The notes below the pieces were generated by a model, which was not told the origin of the DNA, made no database searches, and saw nothing but the letters and a program-made list of their open reading frames with translations. From NCBI RefSeq assembly GCF_003024525.3, contig NZ_CP035934.2, positions 682,001 through 746,000 on the forward strand: a stretch of 64,000 bases of DNA. Direction: 5' to 3'. The stretch's first letter is position 1. Each line of letters starts with the position of its first letter. The DNA is from Acinetobacter cumulans (GTDB lineage Bacteria; Pseudomonadota; Gammaproteobacteria; Pseudomonadales; Moraxellaceae). Of this stretch, positions 8,770 to 18,381 are shown in pieces. A program made the translations under genes and the position numbers.

Positions 8770-9282
8770 GTGTTGAGCTTATTTATGGTGATGTTGGGTG
8801 GCCGTCATGCACGTGCAAATACAGAAGTACATGATGTGGTTTTTGCTATCGGCAATCAATTTGAAGACTGCTATCCACAGCTACGCGAAGCATGGTTTGG
8901 CGAACAAAAGGGTCTACATATTGATGCTTGGATGAAAGTCAGTGGTGTGATGTCAGAAGGCATACCGTATCAACTTCAATTGACTAATGCTGCGCCACAT
9001 GCGACTTCACTTAAGCTTTGGTTGATTAACTTGGGTGGTTATGATGCAGCAGAATTTGGTGAGCTACACCGCTATGTATTGGTGCCAGCGATCACTGAGA
9101 CCGAAGCGAAGCAACAGGGTAAACAGTATTTTGCAGCGCATTGGCAAAAACAGCATACGGACCGTGTGTTAGAGGTAGACGATTGTATTAAGGTGGACTG
9201 CATACACGGGCGTTATATCGAGTTAATGAAAGCTGATTTTGCCTCGCAAGAGTGGGAGAATTGCTATATCCAGCTAAATTGA
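8770..9282 (+). CDS. DUF1543 domain protein
   Basis: About 170 aa. The family signature is LGGRHARANTEVHDVVF near the N terminus, followed by a second similar half. The function is unknown. An ATG at 8758 is possible, but GGAG at 8760-8763 sits 6 bases before GTG 8770, which I prefer. It lies immediately after the CPBP protease gene on the same strand, probably co-transcribed with it. Confidence 0.75.
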   Translation: MLSLFMVMLGGRHARANTEVHDVVFAIGNQFEDCYPQLREAWFGEQKGLHIDAWMKVSGVMSEGIPYQLQLTNAAPHATSLKLWLINLGGYDAAEFGELHRYVLVPAITETEAKQQGKQYFAAHWQKQHTDRVLEVDDCIKVDCIHGRYIELMKADFASQEWENCYIQLN

Positions 9283-9448
9283 GTCTAAGCTTAGACCTGT
9301 AATATAGCGTGCTGAATAGGCTTGTCACATCAGGTATTTATTTTTGTGAAGATATGCAGTATTTTGCTGAATAGACTGTTCAGCGACTGATTAATCCGCA
9401 TAATAGGGACAGGATTTTTCAAATCAATTATGCAAAGGATAGGCATAA

Positions 9449-10441
9449 ATGGATTTAATACAAGCCAATGGACAGCCCCATTATGGGCGCTTTAGTTCTT
9501 TGCCAAATCAAATTGATATTCAGCGTTATGAATATCGAACCCCGTATGGAAAAGTATTAAACGGGTGGCGTAAGCAACTTAAATATAAGAAATTTAAATT
9601 TTGTAGCATTCAACATCAGCACTATACGATTGGTCTGACTATCGCCGATATTGGTTGGGCGGGGCATGCTTTTGTGTATGTATATGATCATATCCATAAT
9701 GAAGTGATGGATTGGAATGCGATCAATATCTTGTCAATGCAAACCAAAGTTGATGAGCAACCGCTATTTAATCAAAGTCATTTTATAAAATCTGAAATGC
9801 AAGTGGATATTGAACATGCCAATGGTGTGCGCTACATCCGTGTAAGTAAATATGGTGAATTGCAATTAAGCGCACGTATTTTTTGTGCAGGGACAGATCC
9901 ACTTAGCTTATGTACGCCTACAGGTATTAATGGCTGGACTTATACACAAAAACTCACCACTTTAGGCTGTGAAGGTTTTTTTAAAAATAAGCGTGGGCAA
10001 ATGGTACAGTTTAATGATCGTACCTTTGCCTCATTAGACGATACGTGCGGATTTTTAAGACCAGAAACAGCATGGTTTTGGTTGTCATGTAATTTTTGGG
10101 ATACTGAGAAAAATCGTATTGGTCTGAATTTAGCTTCAGGTGTCAATGAAAGCTTTGGCAATGAAAACTGTTTGTGGGTCAATGGAGTACTGTACGAACT
10201 CAGCGATATTTTATTTGAGCAACAGTCAGATGACCTATGGCATATCCGCTCTTTAGATGGTGCTTTAGATTTAACGGTACATACCAGTTGGCGACGTTAT
10301 GAAAACCTCAATCTACGTTTGGTGGGGAGCCAGTTTAGTCAGTGGCAGGCCAAAATCAGCGGATCAATTCGGCATAAAGATCAAGAGGTGATTTTGCTCA
10401 ATGAATATGGCTTGTTAGAGCGCCATTATGCCAAATGGTAA
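9449..10441 (+). CDS. DUF2804 domain protein
   Basis: 330 aa, soluble, with no signal peptide. It matches the DUF2804 pattern: an N-terminal NGQPHYGRF, a central WRKQLKYKKFKFCS, TIADIGWAGHAFVYVYD, and a C-terminal beta-rich half with NWWLS/WFWLSCN-like aromatic segments (here WFWLSCNFWD). The fold is thought to be lipocalin-like; no reaction is established. AAAGGATAG precedes the ATG. The 166-base upstream gap contains a GCTGAA/TTCAGC hairpin near 9369. Confidence 0.8.
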   Translation: MDLIQANGQPHYGRFSSLPNQIDIQRYEYRTPYGKVLNGWRKQLKYKKFKFCSIQHQHYTIGLTIADIGWAGHAFVYVYDHIHNEVMDWNAINILSMQTKVDEQPLFNQSHFIKSEMQVDIEHANGVRYIRVSKYGELQLSARIFCAGTDPLSLCTPTGINGWTYTQKLTTLGCEGFFKNKRGQMVQFNDRTFASLDDTCGFLRPETAWFWLSCNFWDTEKNRIGLNLASGVNESFGNENCLWVNGVLYELSDILFEQQSDDLWHIRSLDGALDLTVHTSWRRYENLNLRLVGSQFSQWQAKISGSIRHKDQEVILLNEYGLLERHYAKW

Positions 10442-10472
10442 TAGGCTGTATTAAATATTTAAGCCTGCACAA

Positions 10473-10503
10473 AAAAGCCGTATCGCGAGCATGATACGGC
10501 TTT
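10473..10503. terminator. Bidirectional terminator between convergent genes
   Basis: AAAGCCGTATC / GATACGGCTTT 11-bp stem with an 8-base loop, A tract on one side and T tract on the other, between the DUF2804 gene and the convergent hydrolase. Confidence 0.85.
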
Positions 10504-10530
10504 AACTTTTGATCCTAGATCGTGTGATTG

Positions 10531-11400
10531 CTATTTAGCAGCTTGCCAAAAAACTTCAGCAGCTTGAATAGGATCTTGAGTTTCTTCAAAGGTCTTAAGC
10601 CATAAATTGTAGTTATCGACGATGGGATGTTGGCTTGGGTGAAAATCTTTCTTAAACCAATCACGATAAGGCTTGCTCATTCGCGTTAATGTGCCTTTTT
10701 TGCCAAAGAACCAAGGTAAACCTTTGGCATTTAATTTCAGACGCTCAGTGAAGCTGAAGCCGTCATGTTTTAACATCACATTGGCACGGTAAAGTGTAAA
10801 ACCTGTCATTAAGGCACTGGTCCAGACTAAGGTAAACTTACGCAAGCCTTCATCGACATTTGCCACATCTTTCATCACATCAAATGCGACATCACGGTGT
10901 TCCATTTCTTCAATCGCATGCCAAATAAACAAGGCTCGAACATAAGGATGTGCTTCTTGTAGGACTTCCTTTCGGCTACAAAAAGTTTCTGCCATGAGCG
11001 CTGTCAAATGCTCCGCAGAAGCAGTCATTGCAATATTGTATTCGGCAGAGCGCTGGCTCAATTCAAACTTAAAAATTTTATTTAAGCGTTTAATGAAAGC
11101 ATCAACAGGCATGCCTTGCTGTTTCATCAGCTGGTTCATTTTGTCATGTGCCATGCCATGCTGTGCTTCTTGACGGATAAAATCAGCCACACGGAGTTTT
11201 AAGTCTTCGTCTTGAATTTGATCGCGAAACAAACGCACAGATTCAATAAAATAACGCTCACCATCTGGAAAGGTTAGGCTAAGCGCATCAAACATTCGGG
11301 TGAGGAAGGGGTCGCCACCAAACCAAAAGCGTGGAATTTCCTCGAGTTTAAAATTTAATTTTGTGCGTACTACTGGATGCACTTGGACTATCGCATTCAT
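10531..11400 (-). CDS. Metal-dependent hydrolase-type protein (PF10118 family)
   Basis: 289 aa from ATG 11400 (an in-frame GTG lies 54 bases upstream). It resembles the PF10118 family, with a helical core carrying spaced His/Glu pairs: RQEAQHGMAHDKMN near residue 80, ASAEHLTALMAE near 130 and WHAIEEMEHRDVAFD near 160. These are typical of a ferritin-like di-metal site. The substrate is not known. It is divergent from an AraC-type regulator, which is the likely controller. Neither start has a good ribosome site. Confidence 0.8.
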   Translation of the reverse strand: MNAIVQVHPVVRTKLNFKLEEIPRFWFGGDPFLTRMFDALSLTFPDGERYFIESVRLFRDQIQDEDLKLRVADFIRQEAQHGMAHDKMNQLMKQQGMPVDAFIKRLNKIFKFELSQRSAEYNIAMTASAEHLTALMAETFCSRKEVLQEAHPYVRALFIWHAIEEMEHRDVAFDVMKDVANVDEGLRKFTLVWTSALMTGFTLYRANVMLKHDGFSFTERLKLNAKGLPWFFGKKGTLTRMSKPYRDWFKKDFHPSQHPIVDNYNLWLKTFEETQDPIQAAEVFWQAAK

Positions 11401-11460
11401 ATTTTTTTTACTGTTATAGCCTTTGATGATTGCAGTATGTCGAATAAAAAGCACAAAGTT

Positions 11461-11489
11461 TTGACAGTACTTGCCAATTTTTATACATT
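11461..11489 (+). promoter_or_regulatory. Predicted sigma70 promoter for the AraC-type gene
   Basis: TTGACA at 11461-11466, a 17-base spacer, then TACATT at 11484-11489, 60 bases before the ATG. TTTTGACA at 11459 and TGTCAAAA at 11514 form 8-bp inverted arms in the divergent region, possible regulator half-sites (inference). Confidence 0.5.
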
Positions 11490-11549
11490 TAACGCCAAAG
11501 TGAAAATTTAGAATGTCAAAAAGACAGAATAAAAATAGAGCGTGATGTC

Positions 11550-12590
11550 ATGAATGAATTACACATACCAAATGGTTATTATCAGTTATGGAATATGTAT
11601 TTGCTCAAACGCGGGCTAGATTATCATTGCTTACAAAGCATCATGCCGTATGTATCACAGCTAGATCATTTATTAAGCCTGCCGATTGATTCTCAGTCAC
11701 CATACACTTTTTTTAATTTGGTCATGCAGGCAACACAGCAGGAACTAAACTGCCCAAATTTAGTTTTTGAAATGGCGGAGCTCATACGGCCTGAGCATTT
11801 TGGGGTGTTGGGCTATATGGCAACCCGTTCTAATAGCGTGGCAGAAGCCTTGCAATACATTATGAAATTTAGTCGCTTGGTGATTGACGGTGCAGAAGTG
11901 ACACCCATGCAATTGTCTTCGATAGGAGATGAATTTTATTTAACTTGGCCTCTGCATGACGCTAAATACGCTTTGGTCAACGAGCTGACCACGGCCTGTA
12001 TGGCACATTTGGCCAAGCAAATATTTCCAAGTTCTTTGGTGCTAAAATGTATGAAATTTGCGCATGCACAGCAAATGGCTCGTTTTCATTATGAAAAATT
12101 CTTTGCCTGTAAAATTGAATTTGAACACCCTAAGTATGCCTTTGTATTAAACACGGCCAGTTTGGATCTAAAGTCAGAGCTTGCAGACCCGTCACTGATG
12201 CAATTACTGCTGAAGCAGGCTGAAGAAGCAATAGCCTCTAAACCCAAGCTAGAAAATATTGTGCAACAGTTACATCAACATATTGCGCAGCATTTAAAAC
12301 AATATGCACAAGCACCCAAAATAGAACAGATGGCCGATGAGCTATATACCTCAGTACGGACCTTGCAACGCCATCTTGCTGAGGAAGAGAGTTCATTTAA
12401 AAAAGTGTTGGAAATAGAGCGTTTGAAGCGTATTGAACAACTGCTGTTACAGCCCTTAAGCTTATTGGATATTGCTTTACAGTTGGGTTATTCAGACCAG
12501 TCTGCATTGGCACGTGCTTATAAAAGTTATACAGGCCAAACCTTGTTACAACGCCGTAAAGCATTAAAGTTAGAGGCTGATGAGCAATAA
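11550..12590 (+). CDS. AraC-family transcriptional regulator
   Basis: 346 aa. The N-terminal two-thirds fit the arabinose-binding-like ligand domain of the OruR/ArgR-type subfamily (PF12625; FGVLGYMATRSNSVAEAL near residue 90). The C terminus is a double helix-turn-helix (TSVRTLQRHLAEEESSFKKVL, shown here as RTLQRHLAEE, then LLDIALQLGYSDQSALARAYKSYTG at about 305-330). It is transcribed away from the hydrolase gene at 10531-11400, its probable target. The ligand is unknown. Confidence 0.92.
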   Translation: MNELHIPNGYYQLWNMYLLKRGLDYHCLQSIMPYVSQLDHLLSLPIDSQSPYTFFNLVMQATQQELNCPNLVFEMAELIRPEHFGVLGYMATRSNSVAEALQYIMKFSRLVIDGAEVTPMQLSSIGDEFYLTWPLHDAKYALVNELTTACMAHLAKQIFPSSLVLKCMKFAHAQQMARFHYEKFFACKIEFEHPKYAFVLNTASLDLKSELADPSLMQLLLKQAEEAIASKPKLENIVQQLHQHIAQHLKQYAQAPKIEQMADELYTSVRTLQRHLAEEESSFKKVLEIERLKRIEQLLLQPLSLLDIALQLGYSDQSALARAYKSYTGQTLLQRRKALKLEADEQ

Positions 12591-12592
12591 AA

Positions 12593-12630
12593 AGCGGCCT
12601 TTAAGAGACCGCTGAAAATATTTTTTAAAG
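12593..12630. terminator. Weak bidirectional terminator
   Basis: AGCGGCC / GACCGCT stem (one wobble) with a 7-base loop, followed by an AT-rich stretch, between convergent araC-type and antiporter genes. Confidence 0.5.
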
Positions 12631-12632
12631 TT

Positions 12633-13979
12633 TTATGATGTTTGGGTTTTGGCATCTTTAAGTCGAGGATAACGACAGATGATTGCCACAATGGCAAATA
12701 TAGCCAATATCCAGCAGTAGTAAATTGAGCTGATTAACTCAATCGGTGAAATTTTTACAATAGAGCAGGCAAGGAGTAATTGAGCGCCGTATGGAATAAG
12801 ACCTTGTACAACACAAGAGAAAATATCCATTAAGGCAGCAGCGCGTTTGGGGTCTACGCCGTACTCTTTGGCAACTTCACGCGCCATATCTCCCGAAAGA
12901 ATAATGGCAACAGTATTATTAGCCACAAAGAAGTTAGAAAAAACCACCAAGAAGCTAATCCCAATTTCGCCCGCGCGTTGTCGTCCGACTTTGAGTAAAC
13001 GGGTCATACTGTAAATGCGCTGAATGAGCCACTCCAGACCACCTTCGCGTTGCATAATGGCAGATAAACCACCCAAGAACATAGAAAGCAAAGCCACTTC
13101 AAACATGCCAATAAAACCATCATAAATGGCATTATTGAAAGCCAAAAAGTTAAAATCTGATTTTAATAACAGCCCCATCACGCCCGATAAAATCACGCCA
13201 ATACTTAATACAGCCAATACATGCAAACGACTAAAAGCCAAAATAAATACGGCGACATACGGAAGCATTAACCAAGGATTATAGGCTTTCACGCTAATGG
13301 TTTGAACGCCACCACTTAAGAGCATATAAATGATTAGGCTGACAATAGATGCAGGAACAGCAATCCAAACATTGACACGGAATTTGTCACGCAACTGTAC
13401 ATTTTGGCTACTGGTTGCTGCAATCGTTGTGTCCGAAATCATCGATAAATTGTCACCAAACATGGCGCCACCAACCACGGCACCAATTGCGTAAACGATA
13501 GGAATGTCAGTTGCATGGGTAAAACCAAATGCAATTGGTGCACAGGCAGCAATCGTGCCCATAGATGTGCCCATCGCTGTAGCAATAAATGCTGAAATCA
13601 CAAACAGCATAGGTAAGATGAAGCTTGGTGGAATAATAGATAAACCAAATTGTACTGAGGCTTCTACACTGCCAATGCTACTGCTGACGCTTGCAAAAGC
13701 CCCTGCCAACATAAACACCATAAACATCAAAATTAAGTTGGGGTGGCTGGCACCTTTTAAAAATTCATCAATACTGGCATTGAGTTTGCCTCGGTAGAGT
13801 AAAATGGCCACCAAAATTGCTGGAAATGCAGCAACTGGCGCTTTGATTTGATAAAAAGCAAACTCAGTACCAATGAGTGTGTGGTAAATACCACTTCCTA
13901 AAAATACGGTCAAAAAAACAATAAGAGGAAGCAGTGCAATGGCACGGGCCTGCACTTTTCCTGAGGAGAGGGTGGTCAT
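12633..13979 (-). CDS. NhaC-type Na+/H+ antiporter
   Basis: 448 aa from ATG 13979 (a TTG 27 bases upstream is also open). There are about 11-12 hydrophobic segments. The NhaC-family features are GTSMGTIAACAP near residue 150 and MFGDNLSMISDTT near residue 190, the latter containing the acidic and polar residues expected for ion exchange. It would exchange Na+ (or a carboxylate in some relatives) for H+ at the inner membrane. Neither candidate start has a clear ribosome site. Confidence 0.87.
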   Translation of the reverse strand: MTTLSSGKVQARAIALLPLIVFLTVFLGSGIYHTLIGTEFAFYQIKAPVAAFPAILVAILLYRGKLNASIDEFLKGASHPNLILMFMVFMLAGAFASVSSSIGSVEASVQFGLSIIPPSFILPMLFVISAFIATAMGTSMGTIAACAPIAFGFTHATDIPIVYAIGAVVGGAMFGDNLSMISDTTIAATSSQNVQLRDKFRVNVWIAVPASIVSLIIYMLLSGGVQTISVKAYNPWLMLPYVAVFILAFSRLHVLAVLSIGVILSGVMGLLLKSDFNFLAFNNAIYDGFIGMFEVALLSMFLGGLSAIMQREGGLEWLIQRIYSMTRLLKVGRQRAGEIGISFLVVFSNFFVANNTVAIILSGDMAREVAKEYGVDPKRAAALMDIFSCVVQGLIPYGAQLLLACSIVKISPIELISSIYYCWILAIFAIVAIICRYPRLKDAKTQTS

Positions 13980-14338
13980 AGGAGATAAAAAAAATAAACA
14001 ATGCAACTAGTATAGAGCAGGTTTTGCAATTTCAGAAAATTTAAATGTAAATGCTAAGCCTGTTATTTATATCGTTTTTTTAGCAATAAAATTAAGTTTA
14101 TCTAAAATCATAAGATTTTTTAATTTCCTAAAATTAGGCATCTTTGATCATTGTGAAAAAAAACGAAATAACCGTAAATGATGCTTTCAGGCTTTTCTGG
14201 ATATTTGCGCGAAAGTTAGAAATGCAAGCATAACGTTTGCCACCCTATTCAAGGGGTGAAAAATAGCGTTACAATGCGGAGTCTTGTATTTCTGCAAAGC
14301 CAAAACAGTTTTGAACCATTCAAGGAAAGTATATCTCT
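13980..14338. other. Intergenic region upstream of trpA and the antiporter
   Basis: AT-rich, no gene seen. Near trpA there is a plausible promoter: TTCAAG at 14248, a 16-base spacer and TACAAT at 14270. A CACCC / GGGTG inverted repeat at 14241-14258 overlaps its -35. Confidence 0.45.
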
Positions 14339-15142
14339 ATGTCACGTCTAGCTGCACGATTCGGAGCGCTTAAATCTCAACAGCGCAAAGCTTTGGTTTC
14401 TTATGTTATGGCAGGTGATCCTCATCCGCATGTAACTGTACCGTTGCTTCATCAAATGGTCGATGCCGGCGTAGATGTGATTGAATTGGGACTTCCTTTT
14501 TCTGACCCTATGGCAGATGGCCCTGTTATCGCTTTAGCTGCAGAGCGCGCTTTAGCAGGTGGCACAAATACGCTTGATGCACTCAACATGGTCAAAGAAT
14601 TCCGTCAAAATGATACAGAAACACCTGTAGTTTTGATGGGCTACTTAAATCCAGTTGAAGTGATTGGCTATGAAAAATTTGTGGCTTATGCACATGACTG
14701 TGGTGTGGACGGTATTCTTTTGGTCGATTTGCCGCCAGAAGAAGCAAAAGATTTGGACGAAGTATTGAAAAAATACGATATGGATCAAATTTTCTTGCTT
14801 GCACCAACTTCAACTGATGAGCGTATTCAGCACGTGGTAAAACAAGCCAGTGGCTTTGTTTACTATGTATCGTTGAAAGGGGTAACAGGTGCTGCAACTT
14901 TAGATGTGTCTGAAGCTGCAAACCGTATTCAGAAAATCAAAGCTGCCACTGATGTACCAGTGGGTGTTGGTTTCGGTATTAGTGATGCGACCTCTGCGAA
15001 AGCCATGGGTGCAGTAGCTGATGCTGTGATTGTCGGTAGTGCTTTTGTAAAGCAATTTGCCAGCTTAGCGCCAGAACAAGCCGTAATTGCAACGGTGAAT
15101 AAAGTGAAGGAGCTTCGAGCAGCGCTCGATGAGTTAGTATGA
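14339..15142 (+). CDS. trpA: Tryptophan synthase alpha chain
   Basis: 267 aa TIM barrel that cleaves indole-glycerol phosphate. Catalytic Glu is in [11 protein letters not shown] and catalytic Asp in PMADGP. The phosphate-binding glycines are VGFGIS and [16 protein letters not shown] precedes the ATG. It overlaps accD by 4 bases (ATGA), so trpA opens the accD-folC-SPOR operon rather than joining trpB. Confidence 0.98.
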   Translation: MSRLAARFGALKSQQRKALVSYVMAGDPHPHVTVPLLHQMVDAGVDVIELGLPFSDPMADGPVIALAAERALAGGTNTLDALNMVKEFRQNDTETPVVLMGYLNPVEVIGYEKFVAYAHDCGVDGILLVDLPPEEAKDLDEVLKKYDMDQIFLLAPTSTDERIQHVVKQASGFVYYVSLKGVTGAATLDVSEAANRIQKIKAATDVPVGVGFGISDATSAKAMGAVADAVIVGSAFVKQFASLAPEQAVIATVNKVKELRAALDELV

Positions 15143-16035
15143 GTCAAGACCTCAAAACAGGGAAAACGTTAAGCCCGGCTACGCCGTGGACAGATCGTGG
15201 TGTACCTGGCATTCATGTGCCAGATGAGCAACAGACATTAAAAGCGACTTTTACTGAGCCAACGATCGAATGTCCTGAGTGTCATGCCTTAGTAACACGT
15301 ACTGCAATGTCATTTAATGCTTATGTTTGTCCGCAATGTGATGAACATTTGCGCATGAAAGCACGTGATCGTTTGAACTGGTTTTTTGATCAAGTACAAG
15401 CAGAATTAGGCCAAGAATTTGCGGCAAAAGACCCACTTGGTTTTGTAGACAGTAAGCCATATCCAGAGCGTATGGCAGAAGCTCAGAAAAAAACTGGCGA
15501 AACAGAAGCGTTGGTTGTCATGCAAGGTTTACTTAAAGGTATTCCATTGTTGGCATGTGCTTTTGAATTCGACTTTATGGGCGGTTCAATGGGTACAGTG
15601 GTTGGTGATCGTTTTGTGCAAGCGGCAGAACGTGCTATTGAGTTGAATCAACCCTTAGTCTGCTTCGCGGCTTCTGGCGGTGCGCGTATGCAAGAAGGCA
15701 TGTTGTCGCTTATGCAAATGGCGCGTACCTCTGCAGCCATCCAAAAAATGAAAGATGCTGGTTTGCCATACTTAGTGGTATTAACACATCCAGTTTACGG
15801 TGGTGTAACTGCATCTTTAGCGATGCTCGGCGATGTTCACTTGGCTGAACCAAAAGCCATGATTGGCTTTGCTGGTAAGCGCGTGATTGAGCAAACAGTC
15901 CGTGAAAAATTGGAAGAACCGTTCCAACGTGCAGAATACTTGCTTGATCATGGTGTAATCGATCAAATTGTTCACCGTCACGCATTACGTGATACAGTTT
16001 ACCGTATTGTCGCGAAACTGATGAATTTGCCTTGA
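15139..16035 (+). CDS. accD: Acetyl-CoA carboxylase carboxyltransferase beta subunit
   Basis: 298 aa. An N-terminal four-Cys zinc ribbon (CPEC at about residues 48-51, CPQC at about 67-70) is followed by the crotonase-fold carboxyltransferase core ([28 protein letters not shown]). With AccA it transfers carboxyl from biotin to acetyl-CoA, the first step of fatty-acid synthesis. It starts in the ATGA overlap with trpA and overlaps folC. Confidence 0.98.
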   Translation: MSQDLKTGKTLSPATPWTDRGVPGIHVPDEQQTLKATFTEPTIECPECHALVTRTAMSFNAYVCPQCDEHLRMKARDRLNWFFDQVQAELGQEFAAKDPLGFVDSKPYPERMAEAQKKTGETEALVVMQGLLKGIPLLACAFEFDFMGGSMGTVVGDRFVQAAERAIELNQPLVCFAASGGARMQEGMLSLMQMARTSAAIQKMKDAGLPYLVVLTHPVYGGVTASLAMLGDVHLAEPKAMIGFAGKRVIEQTVREKLEEPFQRAEYLLDHGVIDQIVHRHALRDTVYRIVAKLMNLP

Positions 16036-17318
16036 ACACACCAGCACCTCTTGCAACAGATTCTTTAAACACATGGCTCGATTATTGGGGCCATGTTCAT
16101 GTTACAGGGATTGATTTAGGCCTAGAGCGGGTCATTCCTGTAGCTGAGTATTTGGGTGTTACCCGCCCCAATGCAAAAGTATTAACCGTTGCAGGAACCA
16201 ACGGTAAAGGCTCAACCACGACAACTCTAGCGGCCATTTTAAATGCGCAAGGGTATAAAGTTGGTCTTTACCAATCACCTCATATTTACCGTTTTAATGA
16301 ACGCATTAAGCTTCAAGGCAAAGAGGTTGATGATCAGTCCCTGATTGATGCTTTTGTTGCCGTCGATCAAGCACGTCGTGCATGTGATTTAACTTTATCT
16401 TTTTTTGAAGCGACGACACTGGCCGCTTTTGTTATTTTTAAAGCTCAAAGTTGTGATGTATGGGTACTTGAGGTCGGCTTAGGTGGTCGTCTTGATGTCG
16501 TTAATGTCATTGAACCTGATGTTGCTGTTATTACCAACATTGGCCTAGATCATACTGATTGGCTAGGCGATACGATTGAAAAAATTGCATTTGAAAAAGC
16601 AGGCATTATTCGTCCAAATATTCCAGTAATTTTTGGTGGCCAACAACAACTCCCACAAGCCATTCAAGATAAAGCCGAGCACTGTCAAGCGTCGCTATAT
16701 GCAGTGAATCGTGATTATTTCTATCAAGATAATTTAGATGGTCAAACGTGGTCTTTTGCTTCCGCAGGTACCACTTTAAATTTACCTGTAGGTCGTTTGG
16801 CCTTAGAAAATATTTCAACTGCGGTGGCTGCAGTTTTGTTAAGTGGTTTAAATGTCACTCAAGAAGCTTTGGCCACGGGCATACAAAATGCGCAATTACA
16901 GGGACGATTTGAAGTTCGTGAAATTGCAGGTAAAACTGTCATTTTTGATGCGGGACATAATCCACACGGCGTTGAATTTTTGTTAAATCAATTGCGAAAA
17001 TTCATGCAATACAATAAACAGTACACTGAAGTCATCAGTGTTTTTTCAATGTTAGCGGATAAAGATATAAAATCTGTCGCTAACCTATTGAAAAACTCTG
17101 TTTTAATGTGGAAGATTGCACCATTAACTGTAGCTCGTGCAGCAGACATCGAACAGCTAGACGATGCGTTGCAGGGATTAGATGTACAGCATTTCGACAG
17201 CATAAAAACAGCTTTTCAATCAGCGCTGGATGAAACAAAAAATAATCAGCTGATTATGGTATGTGGTTCTTTTCATACCTTGGAAGCGGTCTGGGAGTAT
17301 TTGGAAGAATGTCAATGA
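16032..17318 (+). CDS. folC: Bifunctional folylpolyglutamate/dihydrofolate synthase
   Basis: 428 aa Mur-ligase-fold enzyme. The ATP loop is GTNGKGST at about residues 57-64. VLEVGLGGRLD and TNIGLDHTDWLG are the omega-loop and metal region, and FDAGHNPHG is in the C-terminal domain. It starts at TTG 16032 within the accD stop (TTGA overlap), which is typical of tight coupling. It adds L-glutamate to dihydropteroate and to folates in the cytoplasm. Confidence 0.95.
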   Translation: MNTPAPLATDSLNTWLDYWGHVHVTGIDLGLERVIPVAEYLGVTRPNAKVLTVAGTNGKGSTTTTLAAILNAQGYKVGLYQSPHIYRFNERIKLQGKEVDDQSLIDAFVAVDQARRACDLTLSFFEATTLAAFVIFKAQSCDVWVLEVGLGGRLDVVNVIEPDVAVITNIGLDHTDWLGDTIEKIAFEKAGIIRPNIPVIFGGQQQLPQAIQDKAEHCQASLYAVNRDYFYQDNLDGQTWSFASAGTTLNLPVGRLALENISTAVAAVLLSGLNVTQEALATGIQNAQLQGRFEVREIAGKTVIFDAGHNPHGVEFLLNQLRKFMQYNKQYTEVISVFSMLADKDIKSVANLLKNSVLMWKIAPLTVARAADIEQLDDALQGLDVQHFDSIKTAFQSALDETKNNQLIMVCGSFHTLEAVWEYLEECQ

Positions 17319-18319
17319 ATAACAAACAACGCTGGATGGGTGGCGCTGTTTTATTAGGGGGCGGCGTATTGCTGGCTGCTCTACTGCTAAAAGGGCAGGA
17401 CGAAATACATCAAAATCGTAACGTTGCACCTGAAACTGCTAGCGCTGAACAAAATAAAACCAGCAATGATGCGGGCTTAACCGTCGATGTTGCGACAGAA
17501 AAGCGTCTGCTAGAAGAGCAAAAACGAGCACGTGAAAAATCAGTTGCAGAGCAAGAAGCACGCGCGGCTGAATTTTTAGCAATGCAACAACAGGCCGAAG
17601 CTGATGCGGCGCGTAAAGCTGCAGAAGAATATGCAGCTTTAAATGCACGTCGCACAGCACAACAAAGCTCAGATAATATTCCACCTGAGTTGGTTGAAGA
17701 TGATCAAGCTAAACAAAAGCGTTTAGCTGAGGAAAAGTTGGCAGCGCAAAAAAAGCTAGATCAGCAGAAGTCACAACAGCAGGCTGATCAAGCCAAAGCA
17801 ACTGCGACCCAAAAAGCTGCTGAAGAAAAGCGCCAAGCTGCTGAAAAGCACAAAGCAGAAACTGCGAAAAAAGAAGCTGAAGCTAAACGTAAAGCCGAAG
17901 CAGAGAAGAAAGAAGCCGAAGCTAAGCATAAAGCTGATGCAGAAAAGAAAGAGGCTGATGCAAAGCGTAAGGCTGATGCTGAGAAAAAAGAAGCTGAAGC
18001 CAAGCGTAAAGAAGCAGAGGCAAAGAAAAAGGCTGAAGCTGAAAAAGCCCGTGATTTGCTGGAAAATGGCGATAAGCAATGGATGGTACAAGTGGCTTTG
18101 GCTGCCAATGAAGCCAATGCAGATGCTCTTGCGGCAAAACTGAAAGCTAAAGGTTTTAGAGTGACTAAAAGTCCAACCTCTAAGGGTGTGCGGATTATGG
18201 TTGGCCCAGCCAAAGACCGTGATTCAGCTGATGCTGCACGTAAAAAAATTACTTCTGATGCCAGCTTGGGCATGAAGTCTGCTTGGGTGATTGAGTGGGT
18301 GCCACTCGACAAACGTTAA
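17315..18319 (+). CDS. SPOR-domain cell-division-type protein (DedD-like)
   Basis: 334 aa. A single N-terminal membrane anchor (GGAVLLGGGVLLAALLL, about residues 9-25) is followed by a long periplasmic coiled-coil or extended linker, about residues 60-250, built of repeated Ala/Lys/Glu words (KKEAEAKRKAEAE and variants). A C-terminal SPOR domain (about 255-334, WMVQVALAANEANADALAAKL) would bind denuded septal peptidoglycan. ATG 17315 overlaps the folC stop with GGAAG 7 bases upstream. In relatives cvpA and purF often follow; here convergent genes do. Confidence 0.88.
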   Translation: MNNKQRWMGGAVLLGGGVLLAALLLKGQDEIHQNRNVAPETASAEQNKTSNDAGLTVDVATEKRLLEEQKRAREKSVAEQEARAAEFLAMQQQAEADAARKAAEEYAALNARRTAQQSSDNIPPELVEDDQAKQKRLAEEKLAAQKKLDQQKSQQQADQAKATATQKAAEEKRQAAEKHKAETAKKEAEAKRKAEAEKKEAEAKHKADAEKKEADAKRKADAEKKEAEAKRKEAEAKKKAEAEKARDLLENGDKQWMVQVALAANEANADALAAKLKAKGFRVTKSPTSKGVRIMVGPAKDRDSADAARKKITSDASLGMKSAWVIEWVPLDKR

Positions 18320-18381
18320 GCTTTGCATTGACTGTCTTCGGCCCATTGAATCGGCCAAATCACAGGAAATGACCCACAAAT

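Noticed and set aside
17410..18312. Long antisense frames in the SPOR gene
   Set aside because: Low-complexity repeats create open frames in all directions; the plus frame has the anchor and SPOR domain.
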